A DNA stretch of 18,041 bases from Terana coerulea (GCA_024811115.1 JAKOGH010000184.1:1-18041); one strand, 5' to 3'; positions 1 through 10,168 are shown, counted from the stretch's first letter. Translations and numbers: made by a program. The notes: generated by a model not told the origin, from the sequence alone.

Positions 1-712
1 GGTGCGATAGAAGGCTGGGTGGGCTCTGCTCTGCCTGGCCTGCTCTCCACCCAATACCGCGGAAACCCCGTGCTGCTGCAGGCGGCAGTCAAGCGATGGC
101 CGTTGCGTTCTCCTCGTGGATCTCTTCCTCGTACAGCTTCATGCACGAGCACGATCAGATTCTTGACGAGACTTACAAATACGTCATGAATGCAGGTGTG
201 TACTCACACTCGTCTATTTATTGCTTGCTAATGATCTCGTAGAAAATCAAATCGTCCTCGGCCGCTGGCGCGCGCTGACGCACAAGTACGCCAAGCAGGG
301 CATGCCCAACCTCGTCGACGAACTCACGAAAATGTTCCTCGCCGATATCCGCAACCTCCTGCTCGTCGCTGGCTCTTCGACCCTCCAAACCGAGACGCTG
401 CTCACGCGCACGCGCGAAGGCTTCCGCGGCATCATTGACGCCGCAATCAAGCTGCGCACCGCGATCGGCGAGGACATTGTCTCGTGCGACTACGAAACCA
501 TCCTCATCCACCCGGGCGACGTGTTCGACGGCGCAAATATGGAGGACGCTTTTTGAGGGCCGAAGGGCACGTCGAAGAACGTACTGTGTACGTCGGGCTT
601 GGGGCTAAGGCGGTGCCGCAAGATCAAGGTCGAGGGCGATGCTGCGAAGCAGTGGGAGGTTACTGTCCTGCAGAAGCCTCAGGTCGTCCTTCAGTCCGCG
701 ATAGGCCAGTAG
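1..712 (+). CDS. Copy A of a three-copy fungal family of unknown function (5' partial, frame-broken)
   Basis: Function unknown. It is recognised by alignment with copies B and C in this window. Exon 1 runs from the left edge to 195, the intron is 196-242 (GTGTGT...TGCTAAT...GTAG), and exon 2 starts at 243 with residues ENQIVLGRWRAL, matching ENQFVSGKWRSM in B and ESQSVSGRWRSF in C at the same intron position and phase. Later blocks DIVSCD and NMEDAF are also shared. Two defects are seen. A one-base loss near 90-95 separates the frame reading GNPVLLQAAV from the frame reading AVAFSSWISSSYSF. A TGA at 554-556 is followed in the same frame by 51 open codons to a TAG at 710-712, and these include VLCTSGLGLRR, matching VLCTVAIGLER in B. 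The tail after this block is shorter than in B and C and lacks Arg-Gly repeats. It may be a pseudogene or a gene with sequence errors. Confidence 0.6.
196..242 (+). other. Spliceosomal intron of copy A
   Basis: Donor GTGTGT, branch-like TGCTAAT and acceptor GTAG. Removing it joins codon G|AA in phase, giving the ENQ block. Introns 2164-2228 (copy B) and 8562-8624 (copy C) interrupt the homologous codon in the same phase, so the position is ancestral to the family. Confidence 0.8.
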
Positions 713-1434
713 AGTCGTATGCAGGCATACGTCCTTCGTCGCCATCATTAGTACGTAGACACACTGGCGACACTTCGTCTCATGGGTATGACAATGTATG
801 CCATGTGTGTATGATTTATGCATAATATGACTACGCGTATTTCTCGGAATGGGAAGTAGGCGATATACTATCAAGTGACTCGTATATCAGTACGTCTCTC
901 GAGAAGACTAATCAGCGACATTGCGGTACTGTCAAGCATCGAGGAGGGTTATTCAGTTTAAGAATACGTGTACCCATGGGTCCTCATTTACGTCAACGCA
1001 AACGTGGTCGAAGTCTCGCGTCACAGAACCTAGAACAGGAATATCTAACAAGCATTCGAGACACGAAGGTGCAACCCTTCCTGCGTCACCCGACGGATAT
1101 TCTCGGGAGACAAACGAAAATAATTTGCAGCTCCAAGAGAGTACATACAGCGAAGTTTACTGACCGAGCGAAAGGCCACATTTTGTCACTGGTATGCAGC
1201 GGACCGGATCAGACTGCGGACCATTCAAAGCTCGAAGGAACCTTGATGCTTGTGATACTTACCTGCTGTAATAGCTGGTTGGTTTTCCCAAACCGACCTC
1301 AGCGATTCAGAGCCTAGATAAAGAACGAATACAAGACCACGGACCCTCAGTCCTACCACCACCAAGACACAGGACGCTCACTCTTCAACCTTCCCTAGCA
1401 CCACGTAAAGAAACGGCGCACAGTTGGAGCCCGC
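713..1434. other. Intergenic, no gene seen
   Basis: About 720 bases between copy A and copy B. I find only short frames without splice-supported continuation, no RNA gene and no clear repeat. The final 100 bases are rich in CA and CT, as is usual just upstream of a fungal start codon, and probably hold the promoter and leader of copy B. Confidence 0.5.
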
Positions 1435-2902
1435 ATGTCGAGCCCGTTTGATCTGCTGCAGAAGGCTTTGGATGTCGACCATGGACCAATCGAGATCTGG
1501 GCCACTATCGACGGCGCACCACTGGACACGACAGAGAGTGCTGTAGAGTATGAAGGGACTTTCGAGCAGCGAAAGCTCCCTGTCATACCGGAGGTCGGTG
1601 GAACGGACGAGGATACGACAATTGAGAATACGGCAATTGTCGAGTCCTTGGGCGATCTACACGACGGCTCGAGGGCGGAACTGGACGAAATGCGGGCTCG
1701 CCTCGCGGAGGCAAAGCAGAAGGAGGAGCGTATGCGTAAGGAGTACGAGGATTTGAAGGGCCTGTTGAACGGGAACAGGGAGGAACCGCGCAGCGTGCGA
1801 GAGGTATTGGACGTGGAAGACAAGACGTCCGTTTCTGAGCTCCAGCAGATGGTGGAAGCACTGAATTGGCACATCTTCAACCTCGCCACATCGCTCGCTG
1901 ATCGGTTCGTTTACCATAACCAGGAGAAAGCGGCGGTTCGGAAGGAGACTAAACCAGAGTCGCGGGTGAGGAAGGAGCTGGGAAGGGAAAGATCCGGATT
2001 CTTAGAGAAGCACCCCATGGTGCGAACCCGTATTGCGTCCAAATGGCCATCCAGGCGCGTCTTGCGGGGTATGTAGCGAAGCTCGCCTCGAAGTGGCATC
2101 TGGAGTTGGAATCAGAGCAGGACATTTTCGTTAAATCCATGTACGAGAAAGTCAGGCAAACCGGTAAGCACACATCGTCAGCATTCACCCCTACGTCGAA
2201 AGTGTTGATGAGGGCTCTCTCACCATAGAGAATCAGTTTGTCAGCGGAAAATGGAGGTCGATGAGCCATCGTTGCGTAGGGAAGCTCCGGCCAACCGATG
2301 CCAGCAATGCCCGTAAAACACACTTGACGGAGATTGCGAACAGCCTGGCGGATATTTTTGCCGCATCTGGGGCTGAAGAGGGTCTCAAAGAACTGAGTAG
2401 CGGTGTCCTAGATTCCGCCCAGATCACCATTGAAGCGATCTTGCAAGTCCTAGCGCGCATACACCAAGTTGTCCAAGAGGATGTCATTTCATGCGATCTT
2501 CGTTTATGCATTCCGCGCCACGAGGAGCCGTTCAACGATGCAGCCATGGAAGATATTTGGGGTGTTGAAAAACATCACCGCTACGGTGGGCAGGGGTTGT
2601 CCTCTGCACAGTTGCGATCGGGCTTGAACGCGTCGAGAAGCTCGAGGGGCGAACCGGGAGCGTACGCTTGTTTAACGTGATGAAGGCGAAGGTCACCACA
2701 GAGGCAGTGGTGGCGGAGCTTCTCCGCGCAGGACTTAAAGAGCCCAAGCGAAGTAAGACAGCTTTAATCCAGCGCATGTATCCAGCTTACAGATTTTCTT
2801 TGCAGAGCTAAAGCTTACACTCTAAGAAATGCACATCAACGAGGACGAGGACACGGTCAAATTTCAAGTGAGGAGAGTAGTCACTTCGAATTATCGTATT
2901 GA
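1435..2902 (+). CDS. Copy B of the three-copy fungal family: coiled coil plus RG tail, unknown function
   Basis: The start is ATG 1435 (MSSPFDLLQKAL), the first ATG of the open frame. Residues about 75-105 are charged and heptad-like (ELDEMRARLAEAKQKEERM), predicting a coiled coil. Next comes the conserved block ALNWHIFNLATSLADRFVY, then NPYCVQMAIQARLAGYVAKL. Introns are 2164-2228 (GTAAGC...CATAG) and 2753-2807 (GTAAGA...GCAGAG). With the second removed, the protein ends with an Arg-Gly segment (QRGRGHGQ) and stops at 2900-2902; C has a matching RG tail. Two single-base losses must be allowed: in the A-run near 1988-1990, where C is in frame, and near 2593-2600, where C again reads through to VLCTV. 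Retaining the second intron would instead give a tail ending ALIQRMYPAYRFSLQS, which faintly resembles the second half of a SAP motif. Role and location are unknown; RG tails often bind RNA, but that is inference. Confidence 0.7.
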
Positions 2903-3199
2903 TAAGCAAAGGCAGTGTTGCAACAGTTCTTGAGGTTCTGGGTGTTTTGCGAGACTGGAGTTACGGCATGCGATTCAGATACAGAATGTTCACGAAAGAG
3001 TTAGGCGTGCGATACCCAATATGACAATCTCCCGTATTTTTCTTGTATTTCTTGTATCTAAAATGTAGTTAACATCGTGCGTTGCGACCATGTTGACTGA
3101 CTCACGAGACGAACTTGCGCTTTGCGGCGGACGAGAACGAACAAGTTCGCGGCCGATAGAACACGCTTCTCCTCTGGACGGTTGCGGTGACGGTTGCGG
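2903..3199. other. Intergenic, no gene seen
   Basis: This stretch separates the ends of two convergent genes, copy B (+) and the decayed minus-strand gene. It holds AT-rich stretches that may include 3' ends (for example TTTCTTGTATTTCTTGTATC near 3040-3058). A 12-base unit GACGGTTGCGGT occurs twice in tandem just beyond it, near 3178-3201. Nothing else is supportable. Confidence 0.4.
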
Positions 3200-4320
3200 T
3201 CAGAAAGATATGGCTGCCTGAAGCGACCCGATGAGCTTGCACCTCGTACAGTAGCATCCGTCACTGTTTTCTGTCGAGAGATGGGTATTCGCCAGGGTGC
3301 AGCCGACCGAGGACAGAGCGTTCGTCTTCAGTCGTTGTGATGCCAGCACGGTATTCGGTGACAGCCAGATGTTGGTGTAGAGCTTGAGGAGAGGATGAAG
3401 CACTTGTCCTCAACGCACTTCTCTGGAACGCCGAAATAGACCTAGGCCGTCTTCTCTAGCTCCGCCCTCTCCTCATCGCTTAGTCCATAGCGAAATATGT
3501 GCTTCTCTGGAGCATGCGAGACATCGTGGTCCCAGAGCGAAGGAACGGGGAAGTAAATAATGAGCAGTTGCTCGGGATTGTGCTTGTTGACCCAGGTCTC
3601 GTATACGTCCTACGCCTATATTAGCCTCTCATTGTAGGTGTTTGGATATAGGATACTCACATAGAGAGGCAGCCCGCATATGATCTTCCCCAACATCCTC
3701 CTCAGCCCCTCCAACCTATCCTCCAACATCGCGAACGTGACCTTCTCTCTACTCAGCGTGCTCGCGCTTGGATCCGGAGCTTTAACATACACCTCATTCA
3801 GGTTGATTATCTCTGTGATTCGACTGAGCAGCAGTGCACGTATGTGGTCGACTTGCCCAAGCAGCGTGAAAACCTGTGATCCGAGGTTTTCTGTCCCGAC
3901 AAAATCCCTCAGCTGTTCGTCCCCTCGAAGCTACACCCATACGATCGACCTGTGGAAGACTTCGTTCATCGAGCTTTCATGGTACTCGCCGTGATAACCT
4001 GACGATTCCCTACCTAGGAGGTCGGCTCAAGGCCCGCGCGGACGTGCAGCGGCGGGCCTGCCCTGCTGTCCTCTGGCGTTGCGTGAGGACTGCACGGTGA
4101 GGAGGTTGGAAAAGATACGGTCGTGGATGCGGTCTGCGAGCCCGTCTAGAACGTGTATGTGTTTGGGACGGCGGCGGAGATGTACTGTATACGGCGAGAT
4201 GGCCCTTGTCTCCGTCGTTCTCAGCGCCCTCTTTGAGCATGCGCGGCGAGAGAATGGCAATTTCTCGTCGCAGCACGGTTGATATCGTATCCAGGCGTGC
4301 GAGTGAAGGGGAGCAGGTGT
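3200..4320 (-). pseudogene. Decayed protein gene, family not recognised
   Basis: Reading the minus strand from about 4320 to 3200 gives protein-like sequence broken by stops. Segments in order: TVLRREIAILSPRMLKEG, a frame change near 4170-4190, HVLDGLADRIHDRIFSNLL, TGA, YHGEYHESSMNEVFHRSIVW, TAG, a long clean stretch including LLGQVDHIRALLLSRITEI and KVTFAMLEDRLEGLRRMLG, an intron (GTGAGT...GCGTAG, about 3608-3658), DVYETWVNKHNPEQLLIIYF, TAG, VYFGVPEKCVEDKC, a frame change, then LLKLYTNIWLSPNTVLASQR. Each of the three stops is one C-to-T step from a common codon (CGA or CAG). I do not recognise the family. The splice signals and long amphipathic segments argue that this was once a real gene. 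It converges with copy B. Confidence 0.5.
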
Positions 4321-4419
4321 ACGCCCATAAATCGCGGTGACGGTTGTGACGGCCCTTGCTGCGCGTTACGTCACATGTGTTTGTCGCGTCGCAGGTTGTC
4401 GCGTCGCGGCAAGCCATTA

Positions 4420-4881
4420 TGAGGCCCGTATCGTCCCAAGAAATGATTTGCGAAGCATTTAGCCCGGAAATATCTACGATATGCGAAAGAAATCAGTGTT
4501 AATTATTTGTTTTTTTGAGCGAAGACGCCGCACGGCATCACATGAGCTCGTGACTTACGAACATAACTTACGCAGGGATGTGGCAGGCGGGCCCAAAAGG
4601 AGACTCAGACTGTATGCCAACGGGTTGTGGATACGTCCGCATCGTTTGACAGTTGACTGTGGTACACATGAGCGCCGCTCGCTGTTGTAGGCTTATATGT
4701 ACTTCTCGAAAAAGAATTCCACTATAGGACAGTAGGTGCGCAGGTTCTGTAGGACCCTCTTGCGGTGGCCGGGTCCAACTCGAGCACTTGGAGTAGATCG
4801 ACCAATATGCGTGAAATGATCGTTCATGATATTCGTTCAAGATATATAACAGATAGAAGATGCCAGTTACAGGAAGATAAT
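4420..4881. other. Intergenic, no gene supported
   Basis: About 460 bases between the decayed gene and the 3' end of the Hsp70-like gene. A minus-strand frame here ends in FGPACHIPA, superficially like the end of the synthase at 11.1 kb ([11 protein letters not shown]), but the match is too short to trust. No RNA gene or repeat was seen. Confidence 0.4.
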
Positions 4882-7333
4882 TTACGAGATGGCCTCCGTG
4901 TCGTCGTCGTAGACGATTTTGCTGGGCCTCTACGAAGCGTGAGTAATCAGTGAGCGGTGTCAGAATCAGATCAGCATAGTCAACGTACCGTTTTTCTTTG
5001 CCCTGTCGTGGAAAGTTACATATGAACGAATAGTGTCAAAGGGGGGGGGGGGGGTGGGGGGGTGCAAAACGTACGTTCTCCACCCAGCTTATCTGAGCCT
5101 TAAACTCGGTTAACCCGCAGAGGAGAACCACCTTGAAATCCAGAGTGTAGTAGAAGGCGCCGTCGCGCTGTTTCTTCTCCTTCTTGAGATTCGTGGTATC
5201 CGCAAAAACGGTGCACAGCGTCGAGAAATGTTCTGGGAATGAAAGTCAGAGATGATCAAGGGCGCCATTCGGGAAACCCACCCGGCTCAGCGTCGGTCCA
5301 GCGCGGATTCGTAACACTGCCTCGGTAGCACACAATGTTAGTTGAGATTTTGTTTAGGGCGGCGGATGTGGACGCCTCTTTGTAAAAGCCCATCGAGTAA
5401 ACTTCGTCTTGCTCGCGTAAGCGTGCACCCTACGAACCGTCAGATTAGTCACGCTTGTTCGTAACTCTATATGCCAGATACCATGCCTTCGACAGGATCG
5501 TCTTGAAACTGTTGGGAATGACCTTTCTCCCAGACGGTCGTGTGTACGCCTTACCCCTACGCTTGACATGGTCGGGATCCTGGGGTTGAACTCGATGACA
5601 CAGCTCGTGCCGTACGTGAATCGCATGACACGAACAGCGACGTGATGCTCGAGGTAAAACAGTACCGCACCCTCCGCGACAGCCTTGTTGCTATTGGTGT
5701 AACGAGGGATGTTAGTGTGAGCCCATAGATGATAGGGGAAGGACATACACATGGTCTGTCGGTCGACAGAGACTCATACCAGCCGCCGCGCAAGTCCTGC
5801 GGAGATTTTTGTACAGCCATGGGCTCGAGCCAAGACCGCCCACTAGCATCACGGTCTACATAAACGAATTGTTGAAGATAGTTGAATAGGCAGTACGAAG
5901 ATCAGACGTACCGAAACCTTCTTCCCAGCTGCAAGGCGCTGACCATCGATGGCCTCGTCAATCCTTGAAATTGATGGCGCAAAGAACTGTGCGAGTTCCG
6001 TGCTGTCTACACCTTTAGCAGCCGGAGTTCAAAGCAGTGCACAAAACGCACCCGTCAAGAACCAGTTGTCCACTCCTGATTCCAAAAGCCGGGTCTTTGT
6101 CACGCACCGAGCCAAACTTGATGTAAGAGCGTTCCTTCTCGTCCTTGAAGATGGGCTTTGTTGACTGCTCGAATGATTCCATCATAGTCGTGATATCCTC
6201 CTCGTTCCCGTACTGTGAATTTCGTAACTTCGCTGAAATCATGATATTAAATAAGGCGGGAAGACTAGCTCGGTCAAAGGCGCGTATACCACTCACCTTC
6301 AAGGTATTCTCGCGCACGGGCATTTATCCTCGTTGAACCTTGCAACAAGCCTGAGAGGACATCAGACGGGGATCACTGATGTCACTTCTTTGTAGAGACG
6401 TACATTCCGGCGGAGCAACTTCTTCGATAAGAATAGGAGCTGCTGTGACGAAAGTATACGTGGTAATGTCTACTGTGCCACCTCCCGCGTCGACAACTAT
6501 GATAGTTTCCCCATCCTATAAAGAGGACATCTCAGCTCGATGGTACACCGTATGGTACCAAAGCCTACATTGTATGTCCTCCCTGGCTCATCACGATCCA
6601 AGCAATAATGCATACTAGCTTCGCCTTCTGTAACAAAATGGACCCTGGCCTGCCCTGTAGTAGTGTCGGGTATGAGCCCAGCTGCGACAGCCGCTTGTCG
6701 CATCTTGGCCTGTTGGGGACCCTCCCACCCATTTGGGTGGCTGAGTACGAACTCAATGCGGTCCCCAAAGGACGTCCATAGCGCATCCCCGTTCGGGTGG
6801 GTCTCCACAATGTATCTCTTCGCGCATGAATAGAGATAATGGAGAAAGTCAGCAAATATCTCGAGTACGGTCTTGCCGAGCGGCAAGGGCTGAAGGGCAA
6901 GCTCCTCGTGGATCATCGTCTCGGGGCGCAAATGCAGCTTGAACCTATACCAAGCGCATATAAGCCACGGATCGCACTAAATGTCTGTTGGACTTACCAC
7001 TCGACGAGAATCAAGTCATTGTCCTCGGCTTCAAGCCGCATAGCTGAAGTTGCTGCCTCAGCCCCGCCGCCCACACGGCACCTTCTTGAGTGTAATAGAT
7101 CACAGTTGGAATTTTCCCTGCGCCATTATCCTGTCCTGGATATCTGGAGTAAAGGTTATTTAGTGCGACTGGTTGCCCTTGATGTTTTGCAACACCCACC
7201 TTGTGACGCATTGTATCTTCGGGATCTCTCCTGGTTCCAGAATTGCAAAACCCGCACCGCTGAATGTTGTCCCTACATCGAACGCTAAGACCAGCGACCT
7301 AGATGAGCCTGTGAATGGGATGGAGACCGGCAT
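4882..7333 (-). CDS. HSPA12-type Hsp70-like ATPase
   Basis: A protein of the actin/Hsp70 ATPase fold. It starts at ATG 7333 (MPVSIPFTG) and stops with TAA at 4882-4884. Motifs in order: phosphate 1 LVLAFDVGTTFSGAGFAIL, YPGQDNGAGKIPTVIYY, FVLSHPNGWEGPQQAKMRQA, phosphate 2 VVDAGGGTVDITTY, FFAPSISRI, adenosine motif TVMLVGGLGSSPWL, and DHVNKAVAEGAV. The substrate-binding domain of canonical Hsp70 is absent, as in fungal HSPA12-like proteins. Introns: 7144-7199, 6945-6997, 6516-6568, 6351-6403, 6233-6296, 6003-6051, 5856-5911, 5691-5748, 5430-5481, 5233-5281, 5003-5074, 4930-4988; the one at 5430 is the least certain. One-base losses at 7062-7065, 5582-5585, near 5428-5430 and 4991-4995, all in homopolymers, shift the frame. 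The length, roughly 600 residues, is normal for the group. It is probably cytosolic, with the client unknown. It is divergent from copy C. Confidence 0.85.
5041..5062. repeat. Poly-G tract (G14 T G7) inside an intron
   Basis: The plus strand has 14 G, one T and 7 G. It lies within the intron 5003-5074 of the Hsp70-like gene, so the transcript has a C-rich run about ten bases after the donor. This makes the intron, at 72 nt, the longest of the gene. The run length is likely to be unreliable in the assembly. Confidence 0.9.
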
Positions 7334-7718
7334 TATTCAATGTTACGAGGGAGGTGGAAACGGAGATGTGCCCACTCGCATGAGAGCAATAACCCTCAAA
7401 TAAAAGGGGGCGCCACCCGGTCGGGGCGCGTTTCGTTTGACACAAGGCAAACTTAGGCGTGCGAACACAACAATGAGCGGACACGATTTTATCTGACTTT
7501 CGCCGGAGAAGCGTTGTCTGTATCCACATGTTCATCAGCACGCCGGAATAACGCCAGTACTATTAGTGAAGTACATACCTCATCTAGCATGAGCCGCTTT
7601 GCGAGGGAATAGACTGCCCCATAGCAAAGCATGCGGGCGAGCTATCACGGCCAAGGTCAAGGTCATTTCGTTCACCTTGCTTGGTGATCCCCACATTCTC
7701 CCTCTGTCACCCCTCGCC
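7334..7718. promoter_or_regulatory. Divergent promoter region between the Hsp70-like gene and copy C
   Basis: About 385 bases separate two start codons facing away from each other (ATG 7333 on minus, ATG 7719 on plus). It holds an A-rich stretch next to a GC-rich block near 7396-7430. The last 40 bases before copy C are pyrimidine-rich (CATTCTCCCTCTGTCACCCC), a common leader composition in highly expressed fungal genes. No canonical heat-shock element array was convincing. Confidence 0.45.
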
Positions 7719-9358
7719 ATGTTTGAAAACACGCCGGACAACGAGACTGATACACCTTTTGTCGCTGCCGTGGGCGTAGCTGAGGCAGCTGAAGTTGACG
7801 GCGCTGCTCCCACCATCGACTGTGCTGCGGCCACGAATGCAGACGTCATTACGACTGCAGGACGGCGACTCGGCGCTGTTGTCGAAGGTGTCACAAAAGA
7901 GGCGGTGGACGGCGGCATCGATGGAGAGCAGCTGACGAAGGATGACTTAACGGTGGCGCAAGAATCCGTTAACCTGGATACATCATCAGGAGCTGTTTGT
8001 GAAGATGAGGGTGCACAAGAATATACGCAGATTCGCCAACCAACACGCCAGAACCGGGAGAGTCGCCTAGAAGATGAGCTTGTGTTACTGCAAACCCGCG
8101 TCGCCGAAGCCAAAAGGAACGAGGACCATATGCGCAAGGAGTACGATGGAATGAAGGAGCTACTCAGGGTGCGCACAGACGAACTACGCGGAGTGCGGGC
8201 ATTCTTGGGTACTGCCGACGCAACGTCTCTCTCTGACGTCCAGCGAATGGTCGAGACGCTCAATTCGCACATCTTCCATCTCGCCACCTCTCTTGCAGAT
8301 CGATTTGTGTATCGTAACCAGGGAAAGGGGCAGACCGGCGGGAGTCCGTCCCGGAGTCGAGGGTGAGGAAGATGCTGGGAAAACCGATGATGCGGCTCCT
8401 CAGGGAGAGACGCCACGACGAGGATCCATACTGCGTGCAGATGGCCATCCAGGCATGCGTCGCGGGATATGTGGCGCAGCTCGCCTCGAAGTGGCATCTG
8501 GATTTGGAACCAGACAAGGATACTTTTATCAAGGCCATGTACGAGACACTGCGACAGGCCGGTGAGTACATAATGAGCCAATCGTTCGTGCGGAGAAGTA
8601 CTGACGAGTAATTCCACATCGTAGAGAGCCAATCTGTCAGCGGAAGGTGGCGATCGTTTGGTCATCGCAGCATGCAAAATATCTGCTCAGAAAGTAATCG
8701 TAAGGCGTACTTTGCGGAAATAGCAAGCAGCCTCGCGAACATCTTCGCCACATCTGGCGCCGAGGAGAGTCTTCGAGAGCTGAGCAATGGCGTTCTCGAA
8801 TCCTCGCGGAGCACTATCGAAGAGATTCTGCAAGTCTTGGCACGCATACACCGAGTCTTCCAGGAGGATATGATTTCCTGCGATCTTCGTCTCTATGTTC
8901 CGCGCCATAAGGAGACCTTCGACGACACGCAGATGGAAGATATGCGGGATGCCAATGAGCTTCACAGTCGCAACAGACAGTGCGTCGTGCTGTGTACGGT
9001 CGACATTGGGCTCGAGCGGGTTGAGAAGCTCGACGGGAGGGTCGATTGCGTACGCTCATCGAACTTGACGAAGGCCAAGGTCGCAACGGAAGCAATTATG
9101 CACGAGCTTCTCCAAGGAGAACGGAAGGGGTTGGACAACGGTAAGCTATGTTCCGGCGCATACATCCACCTCAGATTTACTTTCATTGTAGAGGCGCAAG
9201 CATCCGCAGTGGAGAGTGCGAATGAGGGCCCAGATAATCGTATTCGCTACCAGAGAGGTCGAGGCAGAGGTCGAAGCGGTAGACACGGATACCGTGGGCA
9301 CGAACGTCGAGAGCGGAACCTCGCCAGCGAGGGCGGTCACTCCGAAGGAGGGCAGTAA
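7719..9358 (+). CDS. Copy C of the three-copy fungal family: coiled coil plus RG tail, unknown function
   Basis: The start is ATG 7719 (MFENTPDNETDT) after a pyrimidine-rich leader; the upstream extension of the frame lacks an ATG. An acidic, low-complexity N-terminus of about 110 residues precedes a charged coiled-coil stretch (RLEDELVLLQTRVAEAK) and the family block TLNSHIFHLATSLADRFVY. A one-base loss at the G-run 8321-8323 shifts the frame; the continuation ESRVRKMLGKPMMRLL matches B. Then come DPYCVQMAIQACVAGYV, intron 8562-8624, ESQSVSGRWRSF, AEIASSLANIFATSGAEESL, MISCDLRLYVPRH, MEDM and VLCTVDIGLERVEKLDGR. A second intron, 9141-9191 (GTAAGC...TGTAG), is 51 nt, in phase and free of stops, so retention would keep the frame. 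The tail is rich in Arg-Gly (YQRGRGRGRSGRHGYRG). By eye it is closest to copy B. Function is unknown. Confidence 0.75.
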
Positions 9359-9511
9359 ATTGAGTGTTGCTAGACTCTTTCTTGATATTTTGTCGCTTGG
9401 GACCTGTATTATCATCGTGTAGTCCGCGCAGTGCATATTGATAGAAAATGTTACGACTTGAGCTGAAACCTGCAGGCTAGCGTGCAGCCTCGACAAGAAC
9501 GATATTGGTGC

Positions 9512-9518
9512 CAGCTGT
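9512..9518. repeat. Putative left target-site duplication CAGCTGT
   Basis: This exact 7-base direct repeat recurs at 10816-10822. It abuts the base where homology between the two long arms begins (9519), so it is best explained as a target-site duplication of the whole composite element. The core CAGCTG is palindromic, which could reflect target preference. Confidence 0.65.
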
Positions 9519-10055
9519 ATGAAGGTCCTTGTCGGACAAAATAGTGGAATTGGGCGTCTGTGCACTCGAACTCGGACTGGGCGCGTCAAATAGGGTTCAT
9601 TAAGGTAAATTAACGGTAAATCTGCTTTATTTATGCTAAATCCTGGGCTCGTTCGCCATATCTCGCTCTTGTTCTCATACTCGCGCTCTTTCTGCCTCTT
9701 CTGTAAGGCTAATCGAGCTGAATATATGCTGATTTATATCTTTTTACCGTGATTAGTGCTATTTTGCTCTCACGGGCGTCTTCCTTCGTTGGAGGTCGGG
9801 GCACGTGGCAAGCGGCTGCCAAAACGGGCGAAGAAACAAACAAAGGTGAGCCCTCAGATACGTCACCGTCAGCAAAAATTGTGAGAGTATCTGCCTGTGG
9901 TCATTCTTGATATAGATGGCAGTGTCAGCCAGCCGGATGTTCTTTTATAGCGACTTTCAGTTCCACCGGCATATCCCGAGCGAGTTTGAGTTTCTGTAGA
10001 CGCCGACGAGTTTTCGCGTAGACGCTGGCGAGTTTGTTGCCTCCTACCAGTCCCA
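9519..10055 (+). repeat. Long arm L
   Basis: About 537 bases, beginning ATGAAGGTCCTTGTCGGAC and ending CTCCTACCAGTCCCA. Near its right end a unit of about 20 bases containing GTAGACGCYGRCGAGTTT occurs twice in tandem. It pairs with L' to form a hairpin whose loop would be X. Confidence 0.85.
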
Positions 10056-10168
10056 TTTGAGGGACAATGGCGGTCAAAATGCTGGTGCTGGGAATTGTCG
10101 AGTAAACTGGGCGATCAAAAAAATAATTAGTCTTAACGAGCCCTAATGAGTAAGAGAGCGACTGGGAC
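10056..10168 (+). repeat. Short arm X
   Basis: 113 bases beginning TTTGAGGGACAATGGCGGTC and ending GCGACTGGGAC. It overlaps the start of L' by six bases (TGGGAC). Its inverted partner is X' at 10703-10815. Confidence 0.85.

Noticed and set aside
3178..3201. Tandem GACGGTTGCGGT units, with a related copy near 4328, as a possible regulatory array or CRISPR-like repeat
   Set aside because: There are only two adjacent units and no spacers, in a eukaryotic context. It is a simple duplication.
4560..4640. Minus-strand segment ending FGPACHIPA that resembles the synthase end [11 protein letters not shown] (about 20 of 24 bases alike)
   Set aside because: A match of this size is expected about once by chance across the window, and no further synthase similarity extends upstream.
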